Origin: Planctomycetota bacterium
GTDB taxonomy: Bacteria; Planctomycetota; UBA1135; GCA-002686595
Assembly: GCA_016714045.1 (NCBI GenBank)
Contig: JADJNY010000002.1
Coordinates: 842,565-906,564 of the forward strand
Direction of reading: 5' to 3'
DNA length: 64,000 nt
The notes under the pieces: model-generated
Database searches by the model: none
Seen by the model: the letters and a program-made list of their open reading frames with translations, nothing else
What the model was told of the DNA's origin: nothing
Shown: piece by piece, positions 33,938 through 42,726 of the stretch
Position numbering within the stretch: position 1 is the stretch's first letter
Layout: each line of letters begins with the position of its first letter
Translations under genes and position numbers: made by a program

Positions 33938-34382
33938 GCCGCGTGGACCGCGAGTGCGGGGCGCTCTCTGCCCAGGGCGGGCGCGTGCGCGCGGAGGACT
34001 GCGTTCCGTCGGCCCCGACCGGACCGGCGAGCTCGGCGGACCGCCACGCCCTGCCGCGCGCGCGCTCGGTTCGGGGATCGCTCGTGGGAGGCCATGCAGT
34101 CGCGTCCAGGCTCGCGCGCGGGTTGCGCCGTGTCCACCGTCCTCGGCCGGCCGGCGCCGATTCCGCGCGGCTCCAGCCCAGCGATCGAGGTGCAATCCGG
34201 CGCCGCGGGAGGCCGCTGCGGGCCGCGCGCGCCCCGTCCGACGCGTTCGCTGTGAGGAAACTCCCCTGTACGAGACGTTTCGCACGGAAGGAAGCGCATC
34301 GCGAGCGCCTGCGCGGGCCGGTAGGATGGCCGCGCCTCGCGCGCAGGCACGCCCGTCCCGGGCCGGAAGCGGGGTCCCACGC
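33938..34382. other. Divergent intergenic region, flippase / aminotransferase
   Basis: 445 bp between divergent starts. A TAGGAT hexamer at 34322-34327, about 56 nt before the aminotransferase ATG, could be a -10. I see no -35, operator or gene; small open frames here lack codon bias. Confidence 0.45.
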
Positions 34383-35621
34383 ATGTACGCACGCAAGCGA
34401 CTCGACATCGGGTGGATGGATCTGGCGAGCGGCCTCGTGAACGCGGGGCTCCCGCGCGACCGCGAGTCGATCGCTCGGCGCATCGAGCAGTGGTTCTCGC
34501 CCGAGGGGCGCGCGCTCTGCACGCTCTCGATCCGCAGCGGGCTCGAGCTCTACCTCGAGCAGCTCGCGCTGCCGAAGGGGAGCGAGGTCCTGATGTCCGC
34601 GCTGACGATCCCGGACATGTGGAAGGTCGTCGAGCACCACGGCCTCGTCCCCGTGCCGGTCGACGTCGACTCGAGGACGCTCGCGCCCAAGATGGACGCG
34701 CTCCTGCGCGCCGCGAGTTCCAAGACGCGCGCGGTGATCGTCGCGCACCTCTTCGGAACGCGCATCGACCTCGACCCGATCGCGAAGGTGTGTCGCGAGC
34801 GCGGCTGGCTGCTCCTCGAGGACTGCGCCCAGGCCTTCACCGGCCCCGACTACAAGGGCCACCCCGCCGCGGACGTCGCGATGTTCAGCTTCGGGCCGAT
34901 CAAGACGTCGGCCGCGCTCGCGGGCGGCGTGCTCGTGATCCGCGACTCGTCCGTGTTGACCCCGATGCGGGCAGCGCACGCCGCGTGGCCGGTGCAGGGG
35001 AGTGGGCTCTACGCGAAGCGCGTGCTCAAGTACGCCGGGCTCAAGGCGGTCACGACGCCCGTGCTGTACAGCGGGTTCGTGAAGTGGTGCGAGCTCAAGG
35101 GCACGACGCAGGACGCCGTGATCCAGAGCACCGTGCGCGGCTTCGCGGGCGGCGACTTCTGGCAGAAGATCCGCCACCAGCCCTCCGTGCCGCTCCTCTC
35201 CGTGATCGAGCGGCGCGTGTGCGGCTTCGACGGTGCGCGCGTCGCGCGGCGCACGGCCCTGTCGCGCGAGCTCGTCGAGCTCCTCGGCGACGCGGCCGAG
35301 ATTCCGGGCATCGACGCGCCCTTCCACAGCTACTGGGTGTTCACGATCCTCGTCGACGATCCGGCGGGCATCGTCCAGCACCTGCGCGCGCACGGCTACG
35401 ACGCGACGTCCGTCGCGACGATGTCCGCGCTCACGCCGCCGGCCGGTCGGGAAGCGCTCGATCCGCGCGAAGCGCGCGCGGCGCTCGCGCGCATGGTGTA
35501 CCTGCCCGTGTACCCGGAGCTTCCGCGGCGCCGTATCGAGGAGCTCGCTGCGCTCCTTCGTTCGACCGCGCCGTCGCGCGCGCCGGGACGCCGCGACGTC
35601 GGGCTCGCCGGGACGGCCTGA
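34383..35621 (+). CDS. DegT/DnrJ/EryC1-type aminotransferase
   Basis: 412 aa PLP enzyme of the sugar-aminotransferase fold. TLSIRSGLELYLEQLALPKG then SEVLMSALTIPDMWKVVEHH matches the fold's start. WLLLEDCAQAF contains the Asp that binds the pyridine nitrogen. MFSFGPIKTSAALAGGVLVI contains the Schiff-base Lys region. The motif FSFGPIKTSAALAGG replaces the usual FSFHPTKNITTGEGG, so the substrate may not be a standard keto-sugar. It probably aminates a nucleotide-linked sugar or a related carbonyl for surface glycans. It is followed by 468 bp without genes. Confidence 0.88.
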   Translation: MYARKRLDIGWMDLASGLVNAGLPRDRESIARRIEQWFSPEGRALCTLSIRSGLELYLEQLALPKGSEVLMSALTIPDMWKVVEHHGLVPVPVDVDSRTLAPKMDALLRAASSKTRAVIVAHLFGTRIDLDPIAKVCRERGWLLLEDCAQAFTGPDYKGHPAADVAMFSFGPIKTSAALAGGVLVIRDSSVLTPMRAAHAAWPVQGSGLYAKRVLKYAGLKAVTTPVLYSGFVKWCELKGTTQDAVIQSTVRGFAGGDFWQKIRHQPSVPLLSVIERRVCGFDGARVARRTALSRELVELLGDAAEIPGIDAPFHSYWVFTILVDDPAGIVQHLRAHGYDATSVATMSALTPPAGREALDPREARAALARMVYLPVYPELPRRRIEELAALLRSTAPSRAPGRRDVGLAGTA

Positions 35622-36089
35622 GCGAAGGCGCGGCGGGCGGATCGGCCGCATCGATCCAGCGCGGGATCGTCGTCGAGCGCCGACGGGCGCGCATCGCCGC
35701 CCGACGAACGCGTCGAACCTCCACTCGCGTCAATGAGCGCGTGATGTCCGCGCGGGAAGGGCGCTGCAGGGCGCTCGTTCGACGGAGCGATGGCCGTCGT
35801 CGCGCGCACACGGCGCACGAAGGCTCGGCCCATACGCCGGTGCGGATCCAACGCTCGGGAGGGCCGCGAGACGACGATTCGGGCAGTTCCTTCGCGCTTC
35901 CGACGGGAAGTGCTTTCCGCTCGACCCCGCGGAGACCTCGACGGCGCGCGGGCCGCGCGCCGAACGCACGAAGTCGGGACTTCTTTTCCCGGTCTTTCTG
36001 GTCCTGCACTCCACTTTGGATTTCAGCGTCACCGATACCGGTGAGACGCGCGCCACCGGGAGCTCTCCGCGCACGCGCGCCGCCAGTCC
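35622..36089. other. Intergenic region ahead of the pilin-like operon
   Basis: 468 bp between the aminotransferase stop and the first prepilin. The last 90 bp are less GC-rich (ACTTCTTTTCCCGGTCTTTC and on) and hold a perfect 6-bp inverted repeat TCACCG / CGGTGA at 36029-36044, probably in the 5' leader of the pilin-like operon. No gene is evident: codon bias is absent in all frames. Confidence 0.5.
36029..36044 (+). promoter_or_regulatory. Palindrome in the leader of the pilin-like operon
   Basis: TCACCG-ATAC-CGGTGA, perfect 6-bp arms with a 4-nt loop, 46 nt before the ATG at 36090. It could be an operator or an mRNA hairpin. Confidence 0.35.
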
Positions 36090-36662
36090 ATGCACCCTCG
36101 AGCCTCGAACCTCAGCCAGCGCCTCGTTCGCGCGGGGCGTCGCGCCGGCCTCACGCTGGTCGAGATCGTCGTCGTCATCGCGATCATGACGATCTCGATG
36201 GCGATGTACGCGCAGACGCTGACCGCGTCGGCGCGGCTCGACCCCGTCGCGAACGAGACCATGCTCGCGGCCGAGGGAGCGCGCCTCGTGCTCGAGCGCA
36301 TGAAGGCGGAGGACTTCGAGGACGTCTTCGCGCTCTACAACGCGGATCCCACGGACGATCCCGGCGGTCCCGGCACGGCGCCTGGGAACACGTTCAGCGT
36401 CGAGGGGCTCGCGCCCGCCACGACGGGCGCGATCGTGGGCCGCATCGACTTCCCCGTCGTCGACGGAACGCTGCGCGAAACGGCGACCGACGAGACGCTG
36501 GTCATGCCGCGCGACTTGAACGGGGACGGCGTCATCGACGCCGCGAGTCGCGCGAACGACTACCTCCTGCTGCCGGTGCGCGTGCGCATCGAATGGGCGA
36601 GCGCGACTGGGCGCCGCGGTCGGCGTTCCCTGGACACGTACGCGATGTTCTCCCCGCTATGA
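36090..36662 (+). CDS. Type II secretion/type IV pilus-like pseudopilin
   Basis: 190 aa. A prepilin signal ends at Gly20, then LTLVEIVVVIAIMTISMAMY, with the essential Glu at mature position 5. A prepilin peptidase would cut after Gly20 and the helix would pack into a pseudopilus. The remainder is short and contains VANETMLAAEGARLVLERMK and a loop RDLNGDGVIDAASR, a calcium-binding-type Asp/Asn loop. The size and a following GspJ-like gene suggest a GspI/GspH-like minor pseudopilin. Its stop overlaps the next start (ATGA). No ATPase, secretin or prepilin peptidase is in the window. Confidence 0.85.
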   Translation: MHPRASNLSQRLVRAGRRAGLTLVEIVVVIAIMTISMAMYAQTLTASARLDPVANETMLAAEGARLVLERMKAEDFEDVFALYNADPTDDPGGPGTAPGNTFSVEGLAPATTGAIVGRIDFPVVDGTLRETATDETLVMPRDLNGDGVIDAASRANDYLLLPVRVRIEWASATGRRGRRSLDTYAMFSPL

Positions 36663-37258
36663 GCTCGACCTCGAGGCGAACGGCTCGAGCGGGATACACG
36701 CTGCTCGAAGTGATGCTGGCCCTGACCCTGCTGACGCTGGTCCTGGTGAACATGTACATGGTGTTCGGCGACTCGAGCAAGGCGGTCACGCGCAAGGCCG
36801 CCCAGTTCGACACGGAAGTCGAAGCACGCCGCGTGCTCGACCGCATCGCGCTTGCCGTCATCGGGGCGGAGCTCGAGACGCTGCAGGTGCCCAACTCGGC
36901 GCCGAACTCGTCGAGCGCGATCGACTACAGCGTGAACATGGGCTTCGAGGACGGCGCGGTCGTGTGGAGCCCTGGCCGCCGCATCGCACACCAGAACGGA
37001 CACGAGGTGAGCTGGCGCGAGAACCCAGGCGAGGTCGACGAGCGGCACGCCACGTGGACGCGCGCGGCCGCGACGCTCCTCGAAGGGGAGCTCCAGAACG
37101 GGATCGACGACAACGGGAACGGCCTGATCGACGAGCGCGGGCTCTCGTTCGACGTCCAGGGCCGGATGGTCGCGATCCGCTTGACGATCGAGAAGCCCGG
37201 GCCGGACGGGAAGCTGGTGACGAAGACGCTCGAGACGCGGGTCACATGCAGGAACTGA
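36659..37258 (+). CDS. GspJ/PilW-like minor pseudopilin
   Basis: 199 aa. The prepilin cleavage site is G12|YTLLE, with Glu at mature +5 and the helix EVMLALTLLTLVLVNMYMVF. The body includes AQFDTEVEARRVLDRIALAV, common in GspJ/PilW proteins, and a calcium-like loop LQNGIDDNGNGLIDERGLSF. It starts inside the stop of the previous gene (ATGA), and its own stop lies 10 bp before the next start, so the three form one operon. It probably sits at the tip of a pseudopilus. Confidence 0.85.
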   Translation: MSSTSRRTARAGYTLLEVMLALTLLTLVLVNMYMVFGDSSKAVTRKAAQFDTEVEARRVLDRIALAVIGAELETLQVPNSAPNSSSAIDYSVNMGFEDGAVVWSPGRRIAHQNGHEVSWRENPGEVDERHATWTRAAATLLEGELQNGIDDNGNGLIDERGLSFDVQGRMVAIRLTIEKPGPDGKLVTKTLETRVTCRN

Positions 37259-37268
37259 GGAGGATGCG

Positions 37269-38717
37269 ATGAGGATGGGGAATCGATCGTGGAGGAGGTC
37301 GTCGGCGAAGCGCGGGTCCGCGCTCATGGCGGCCCTATTCGTCGTGCTCATGGTAGGCACGCTCTCGATGGCGTACCTGCAGATGAGCATCAGCAAGAAC
37401 AAGGAGCAGCAAGGCGCGGCCGACGCGAAGCGCGCGCTCTACATGGCCGAGGCCGGGCTCTCGGAGGCGTATGCCGGCATGGTCGCGGGGAAGAGCGGGA
37501 ACGTCGGCAGCGACCTCCTGCCCGCGCGCTTCGGCAACGGCGTGTTCTGGGTCGTCGCGGAAAACCTCGGGGACAACAAGACGTGCCTCACGAGCACCGG
37601 CCTGTGCGGGACGGGGCGGTCTTCCGTTTCGCTCGTCGTCGAAAACAAGCGTCCCTCCGTCGCCTCGCAGGGCGTGTTCGCCGATAGCGCGATCGTGGTC
37701 CAGGCCGGCGCCGTGATCGACAGCTACGATTCGCGCACGACGGCGAGCGGCGTGTCGGTGGGAGGAATGACACTCGCCGGCGGTTCGACGACGTCGGGCT
37801 CGGGAGCGAACGCGGCGCGCGTCGCGTCGAACGCGAACATCACCGTTCAGGGAACGACGGCGCGCGCGGATGGTGCCCGAGTCCTGGGTGACGTCCATCC
37901 TGGACCGGGCGGCGTCGTGGTCGCGGGCACGGGCTCGACGATCACCGGCTCCACGGCGCCAAAGGAGGCGGCTCTCGCTCTGCCCGAGGTTCGCTACCCG
38001 AACGTCGCGCAGAGCGGGAACATCGCCTACGACAAGGCGAGCCCCGCGCTCGTGCTGCCGACCGGCACCGCGGGATACGAGTCCTTCCACTTGACGGGCA
38101 CGGGGAATGCGACGCTCGCGGGTCCGCTGACGCTCGTCCTCGACCGGCTCATCCTGGACGCGGGCACGCGACTCACGATCAACACCACGAACGGGGCCGT
38201 GAAGATCTTCGTGCGCGACTGGCTCAAGCTCGCGCCGGGCTCGACGATCACGTGCGCGTCGACCGACCCGACGAAGACGGCGATCGTCTGCGGCGGGATG
38301 GAGACGGTCGATCGCGACGCGGACGGCATCGCCGACCCGCCGGTGACGATCGGCGCGACGAGTTCCTACTACGGCTTCGTCTATGCGCCGCGCGCGACCT
38401 TCACGCTCGCGAACACGTTCAACATCTGGGGCGCGATCGCTGCGCGCGGATTGACCATCGCCGGCGGAGGTCGCATCCACTTCGACCGCGCGTTCCTGGA
38501 CCTGCCGGGCGACGAGGGTGCCGACCCCGAGCCCATGTGCTGGCGCCTCGTCCAGCTCCCGCCGGCGCGCATCGTGGAGGAGCGCACGGATCCGCTGCTC
38601 TACCTGAAGCTGCGGGGCATCACGCCGGTTCCCTCCAAGGACGCCCACTACGACGCGGGGGTCACGCCCCTGACCGGCATCACGAAGCCGTGGTCGCGCG
38701 TGACCGTCGCGCCGTGA
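37269..38717 (+). CDS. PilX/GspK-like envelope protein with beta-helix body
   Basis: 482 aa from the ATG at 37269, preceded by GAGGAGG at about 6 nt. The N-terminus (KRGSALMAALFVVLMVGTLS, MAYLQMSISKNKEQQGAADA) then KRALYMAEAGLSEAYAGM is the PilX_N pattern of pilus-associated proteins. The rest is beta-solenoid-like: NITVQGTTARADGARVLGDV, TVAGTGSTITGSTAPKE-type turns, then IVCGGMETVDRDADGIADPP. A similar layout occurs in planctomycete and myxobacterial surface proteins of unknown role. It lacks the Glu5 of canonical pilins, so it may be an accessory tip or adhesin component. Confidence 0.8.
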   Translation: MRMGNRSWRRSSAKRGSALMAALFVVLMVGTLSMAYLQMSISKNKEQQGAADAKRALYMAEAGLSEAYAGMVAGKSGNVGSDLLPARFGNGVFWVVAENLGDNKTCLTSTGLCGTGRSSVSLVVENKRPSVASQGVFADSAIVVQAGAVIDSYDSRTTASGVSVGGMTLAGGSTTSGSGANAARVASNANITVQGTTARADGARVLGDVHPGPGGVVVAGTGSTITGSTAPKEAALALPEVRYPNVAQSGNIAYDKASPALVLPTGTAGYESFHLTGTGNATLAGPLTLVLDRLILDAGTRLTINTTNGAVKIFVRDWLKLAPGSTITCASTDPTKTAIVCGGMETVDRDADGIADPPVTIGATSSYYGFVYAPRATFTLANTFNIWGAIAARGLTIAGGGRIHFDRAFLDLPGDEGADPEPMCWRLVQLPPARIVEERTDPLLYLKLRGITPVPSKDAHYDAGVTPLTGITKPWSRVTVAP

Positions 38718-38727
38718 GCCGCAGCCG

Positions 38728-40095
38728 ATGACGATTCCCAGCAGCTCGGACGCGCACCGACCTCGCCGACATGCCGGCGCGGCGGCGTGCGTCGTGCTCG
38801 CCGCGCTCGCCGCGGCGCCGCTCCACGGCCGCTCCGGGGCGGAGGATCCCGCGGCGCTCCGGATCGAGCGCGTCCTCGCCGAACTGCGCGGTGCGCACGA
38901 GGGGAGCGACGTGCTGCTCGCTCGACGGATCGGCGCGCTCGGTCGGCCGGCCGTGCCGGTCGTACTCGATCGCCTCGCCCAGGACGCGGCTACGCGTCTC
39001 GCGGCACCGGACGCCGAGCGTTCCGGGCCGGAGCAGCGCGGGTTCGCCGTGCTGCTCGGCGCCATCGCGGAGCTGCCGCGCGCCGAAGTGCGGGCCGAAG
39101 CCGAGCGCCGGCTCGCGCGCGCGCCCTCCAGGGAAGTGCGCGCGGCTGCGATGCTGGCGCTCGCGGCCTTCGGAGACGGCGGCGAACTCGCCGCGCTGCT
39201 CGCGATCGGGGAACCCGCGCTCGATGCGGAGGGCCTCGAGACGGCCTTCGACGCGCGCGTCGGCGAGGCGTGCCGGGAGCTCGCTCGGCGCGACGCGACC
39301 ACATGGGCGCGGGCCGCGGCGCTCGCGCCGACGCTCTCGACGGCCGCGCAGCTCGCGCTGCTGCGCGCCGCGGCCTCGGACGCGGGCGAAGACGCGCTCG
39401 GGATGCTGGCGCGGTGCCTCGACGCACTGCGCAGCCGGCGCGTCGACGTGCTCGTCGCGCTGCAGGTCGCGAGCCAGCGCGCGGCGCACCCCGTCGACGA
39501 GCGCGTGCGCGAGGCCGTACGCCGCGTCCTCGACGATTCCGACGAGCAAGTCGTGGCGCAGGCCGTCCTCTTGTGCGGTCGATTCGAGGACGCCGGCGCC
39601 GCCGGAGCGCTCGTCGAACGACTCGAAAGCCCGTCGGCCTCGATCCGCGGCAACGCGCACTGGGCTCTGCGCCGCATCAGCGGCCTGGGGCTGCGCGACG
39701 ACGCACCGCGTTGGCGAGCCTGGCTGCGCGACGAACGCGCCTGGTGGAGCGAGCGGTACGAGCACGTGCGGGCCGCGCTCAACGGACGCGACGCGTACGA
39801 AGCGCGTCAGGCGGTCCTCGAGTTCGGCCGGCGCCGGCTCGACCGCGACCGGCTCGCGTTGGAGCTCGTCCCCGTGCTCGCTCACGAAGAGACGGGCACC
39901 GCCGTGATCGCGGCCTCGGCGATCGGAGCGCTGCGCTCGCGCGCGGCTCTGCCGGGCTTGCGGGCGGCGCACGAGGGCGCGCCCCTCGCGTTGCGCGAGG
40001 CCATCGAGCTCGCCCTGGCGTCGATCGAAGCGCCGCCCGCTTCCGACGCGCCGCGTACCTCGGCTCGCCAGCGGACCCGGACCGCGGCGAACTGA
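38728..40095 (+). CDS. Exported HEAT-repeat protein
   Basis: 455 aa, 10 bp after the PilX-like gene and likely in the same operon. A signal-like segment (AGAAACVVLAALAAAPLHGR) precedes tandem HEAT-like repeats (EVRAAAMLALAAFGDGGELA, QVVAQAVLLCGRFEDAGAAG, ASIRGNAHWALRRISGLGLR, GTAVIAASAIGALRSRAALP). Repeat superhelices bind protein partners; the partner is unknown, but linkage suggests the pilin-like proteins. A hairpin with a T run follows its stop. Confidence 0.8.
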   Translation: MTIPSSSDAHRPRRHAGAAACVVLAALAAAPLHGRSGAEDPAALRIERVLAELRGAHEGSDVLLARRIGALGRPAVPVVLDRLAQDAATRLAAPDAERSGPEQRGFAVLLGAIAELPRAEVRAEAERRLARAPSREVRAAAMLALAAFGDGGELAALLAIGEPALDAEGLETAFDARVGEACRELARRDATTWARAAALAPTLSTAAQLALLRAAASDAGEDALGMLARCLDALRSRRVDVLVALQVASQRAAHPVDERVREAVRRVLDDSDEQVVAQAVLLCGRFEDAGAAGALVERLESPSASIRGNAHWALRRISGLGLRDDAPRWRAWLRDERAWWSERYEHVRAALNGRDAYEARQAVLEFGRRRLDRDRLALELVPVLAHEETGTAVIAASAIGALRSRAALPGLRAAHEGAPLALREAIELALASIEAPPASDAPRTSARQRTRTAAN

Positions 40096-40114
40096 ACCGC
40101 AAGCGCCGACGGTC

Positions 40115-40152
40115 GTGAGCGATCCGAGGTCGCTCACGGCCGGAACGTTTTT
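40115..40152 (+). terminator. Hairpin plus T5, intrinsic-terminator-like
   Basis: A 7-bp perfect stem GTGAGCG / CGCTCAC with a 9-nt loop, then GGCCGGAACG and TTTTT at 40148-40152. It lies 20 bp past the HEAT gene stop. A T run is rare in this GC-rich window, so it is the clearest terminator here, though the T run is about 10 nt from the stem. Confidence 0.5.
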
Positions 40153-40238
40153 CCGCGCGGCACTCGGATGGTCCCCGCTCCTCAAGACGAGCGCATCCGC
40201 GCGTCGATCCAACCCTGTCCCGCCCCGGAAGGTGCCCC

Positions 40239-40709
40239 ATGCCGACTTCGCGCCGCAGACAGCGGCTCATCCAGCCGCGGCTCCAGCTGCGACTCGTGTC
40301 CAGCTTCGTCGGGCTCTCCGTGCTCGCGCTCGCGCTCCAGTTCATCCTGCTGGCCGCGATGCTGACGAACATCGCGAGCGAGTTGCCGCAGGACGGTCCG
40401 TTCCTCATGCAGGAGCTGCCGTCGATGCTGTGGTGGGTGCTCCTGCTCTCGGTCGGGCTGTGTCTGCCGCTGACGTTCTGCGTCGGCGTGATCGTCACGT
40501 TCCGCATCGCGGGGCCGCTGCACCGGATCCAGAAGCACCTCGAGGCGCTCGCGCGTGGCGAGGACCCCGGCGAGTGCACGCTGCGCAAGGACGACGAGTT
40601 GAAGGACCTCGCCCGGGCCCTGAACGAGGCGACTCGTGCGTTGCGCCAGCCTGCGTCGTCGAAGCTCGAAGGCGGCGAGGGGCCGCGGCGCCTGAGCGAG
40701 GCCGCATGA
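40239..40709 (+). CDS. Two-helix HAMP-domain membrane protein
   Basis: 156 aa. The ATG at 40239 follows GGAAGGTG. Two transmembrane helices (LVSSFVGLSVLALALQFILL and WWVLLLSVGLCLPLTFCVGV, then IVTF) bracket a short periplasmic loop. A HAMP domain follows: RIAGPLHRIQKHLEALARGE, then KDDELKDLARALNEATRAL. No output domain is attached, so it resembles a lone sensor relay. It is 76 bp from the histidine kinase gene on the same strand and is likely part of its signalling system. Confidence 0.85.
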   Translation: MPTSRRRQRLIQPRLQLRLVSSFVGLSVLALALQFILLAAMLTNIASELPQDGPFLMQELPSMLWWVLLLSVGLCLPLTFCVGVIVTFRIAGPLHRIQKHLEALARGEDPGECTLRKDDELKDLARALNEATRALRQPASSKLEGGEGPRRLSEAA

Positions 40710-40785
40710 CCGGCGGTGGACGAACAACGGAACGCGCGGGATCGTTGCGCGCCGCAATCGTCGTCCACAGCGTCTGGCGAGGACG

Positions 40786-42726
40786 ATGAGCATGTCGCTG
40801 CGGACTCGCATCGTCTGGTACCTCTCGGCCGTGGTCCTCGTCTGGGCCAGCCTGCACCACATCGTGCAGAAGGTCTTCGTGATGCGCAGCTTCAGCCAGC
40901 TCGAAGAGGCGGACGCGCGTCGCAACGTGTTGCGCGTGCGCAACGCGATCGAGCGCGAGAAAGAGGAGCTCGCGTCGCGCTGCAAGGACTGGGCGTCCTC
41001 GGACGGCGTGTATCGCTACGCGCTCGACCGCGACGCGCGCTTCGCGAAGGAGACGTTCGACACGGAACTGCTCCGCCGCAACGGCATCAACCTGCTCTAC
41101 GTCTGCGACATGAAGGGCAAGGTCCTCTGGGGCCGCTGCGTCGACGGCGAGGACAAGCCGCTGCGGCTCGCCGACTTCCCGCCCGACGACCTGGGTGGGA
41201 AGCATCCGCTGCTGGTCAGCGGCGTCGGTCCCATCGACTCGAGCGTCGAGCTGCGCGACACGGGCGTCTGGCTCACGGACCACGGCGCGATGCTCGTCAG
41301 CGCGAAGCCGATCACCGATGCGCGCGGCAAGGGCCCCGTCCGCGGAACCGTGATCGTCGGGCGCATGCTCACGGGCCTCTTCCAGGACATGGAACAGAAC
41401 CTGGAGGATCTGCAACGCCAGACGGAGGTCCAGTTCGAGCTGTGGACCGCGAACGGCCCGATCCTCGAGACCGAACAGGTGTCGATCGACGAGATCGTCG
41501 CCTCGAAGGAGCCGCTCGTGCGCGTGCGCGACGAGACGCAGCTGCGCGCCTTCGCGGCGCTGGATGACATCCGCGGGCAACCGGCGCTCGTCGTTTGCGC
41601 GACGCTCCCGCGGCTCGTGACGGCGCAAGGCGACCGAGCCGTGCTCTCCGCGCTGATCTCGACCATGGCGGCGGGGGCTCTGTTCCTCCTCGTCCTGCTG
41701 CGCCTGCTCCAGCAGAACGTCCTGGGTCCGATCGCGCAGCTCACCGAACACGCCGTCGAGATCGGCAAAAACGAGGACCCGACCAAGAAGCTCGACCTGC
41801 GCCGCGAGGACGAGCTCGGGATCCTCGCGCACGAGTTCGACGGGATGATGGAGAAGCTCGCGCAGTCGCGCGCGGCGCTCGTCAAGGCCGCGCGCCACGC
41901 CGGCATGTCGGAGATCGCCACGGGCGTCCTCCACAACGTCGGCAACGTCCTGAACAGCGTGAACGTCTCCGCCTCGCTGCTGGCGGAGAAGACGCGGTCG
42001 TCGAGCGTCTCCGACCTGCGGCTCGCGATGGGGGCCGTGCGCGAGAGCGCGGGCGACCTCGCCGCGTTCCTCCAGAAAGACCCGCGCGGGGAGCACCTCT
42101 ACCCGCTGCTCGTCGCGCTGTCGGAACAGCTCGACTCCGAGCACTCGGCGGTGGAGCAGGAGCTGAAGCGCCTCACCGAGGGCCTCGACCACGTGAAGTT
42201 GCTCGTGCAGTCGCAGCAGAGCTACGCCGGACACTCGGGCGTGCTCGAGCCGACGGTCCTCGCGCAGCAACTCGAGACCGCGGTGTCGATGACGGGCCGG
42301 ACCGTCGGCGAGGACAGCGTGCGGATCGTGCGCGAGTACGCCGACATCCCGGTGTGCGAGGTCGACTGCCACCGGCTGCTCGAGATCCTCGTGAACCTGC
42401 TGCAGAACGCGCGTCAGGCGCTTCACGATCCGACGCTCACGGAGCGCAGCATCACGCTGCGCCTCCGTTCCACGGACGAGGACCGCGTCGCGATCGACGT
42501 CGAGGACACGGGCGTGGGCATCCCGCCCGAGAACCTCGAGCAGATCTTCGTGCACGGCTTCACGACCAAGAAGAACGGGCACGGCTTCGGCCTCCATGCC
42601 TCCGCGAACGCGGCGACGGAGATGAGCGGCAAGCTCACCGCGCACAGCGACGGGCCGGGGCGCGGCGCTCGATTCACGTTGGAGTTCCCCATCCGCAGCA
42701 TCGCAACCGCCGGAGCGACCCCATGA
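40786..42726 (+). CDS. CHASE4-type sensor histidine kinase
   Basis: 646 aa. A first helix near residues 8-28 and a second near 283-305 bound a large periplasmic sensor. Its motif WASSDGVYRYALDRDARFAK then LRRNGINLLYVCDMKGKVLW fits a CHASE4 domain. A HAMP follows (LGPIAQLTEHAVEIGKNEDP). The dimerisation box holds His383 in GVLHNVGNVLNSVNVSASLL. The ATPase has EILVNLLQNARQAL (N box), DTGVGIPPENL and FTTKKNGHGFGLHASANAA. It autophosphorylates His383 and should pass phosphate to a receiver, most simply in the next gene, which overlaps its stop (ATGA). Confidence 0.92.
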   Translation: MSMSLRTRIVWYLSAVVLVWASLHHIVQKVFVMRSFSQLEEADARRNVLRVRNAIEREKEELASRCKDWASSDGVYRYALDRDARFAKETFDTELLRRNGINLLYVCDMKGKVLWGRCVDGEDKPLRLADFPPDDLGGKHPLLVSGVGPIDSSVELRDTGVWLTDHGAMLVSAKPITDARGKGPVRGTVIVGRMLTGLFQDMEQNLEDLQRQTEVQFELWTANGPILETEQVSIDEIVASKEPLVRVRDETQLRAFAALDDIRGQPALVVCATLPRLVTAQGDRAVLSALISTMAAGALFLLVLLRLLQQNVLGPIAQLTEHAVEIGKNEDPTKKLDLRREDELGILAHEFDGMMEKLAQSRAALVKAARHAGMSEIATGVLHNVGNVLNSVNVSASLLAEKTRSSSVSDLRLAMGAVRESAGDLAAFLQKDPRGEHLYPLLVALSEQLDSEHSAVEQELKRLTEGLDHVKLLVQSQQSYAGHSGVLEPTVLAQQLETAVSMTGRTVGEDSVRIVREYADIPVCEVDCHRLLEILVNLLQNARQALHDPTLTERSITLRLRSTDEDRVAIDVEDTGVGIPPENLEQIFVHGFTTKKNGHGFGLHASANAATEMSGKLTAHSDGPGRGARFTLEFPIRSIATAGATP

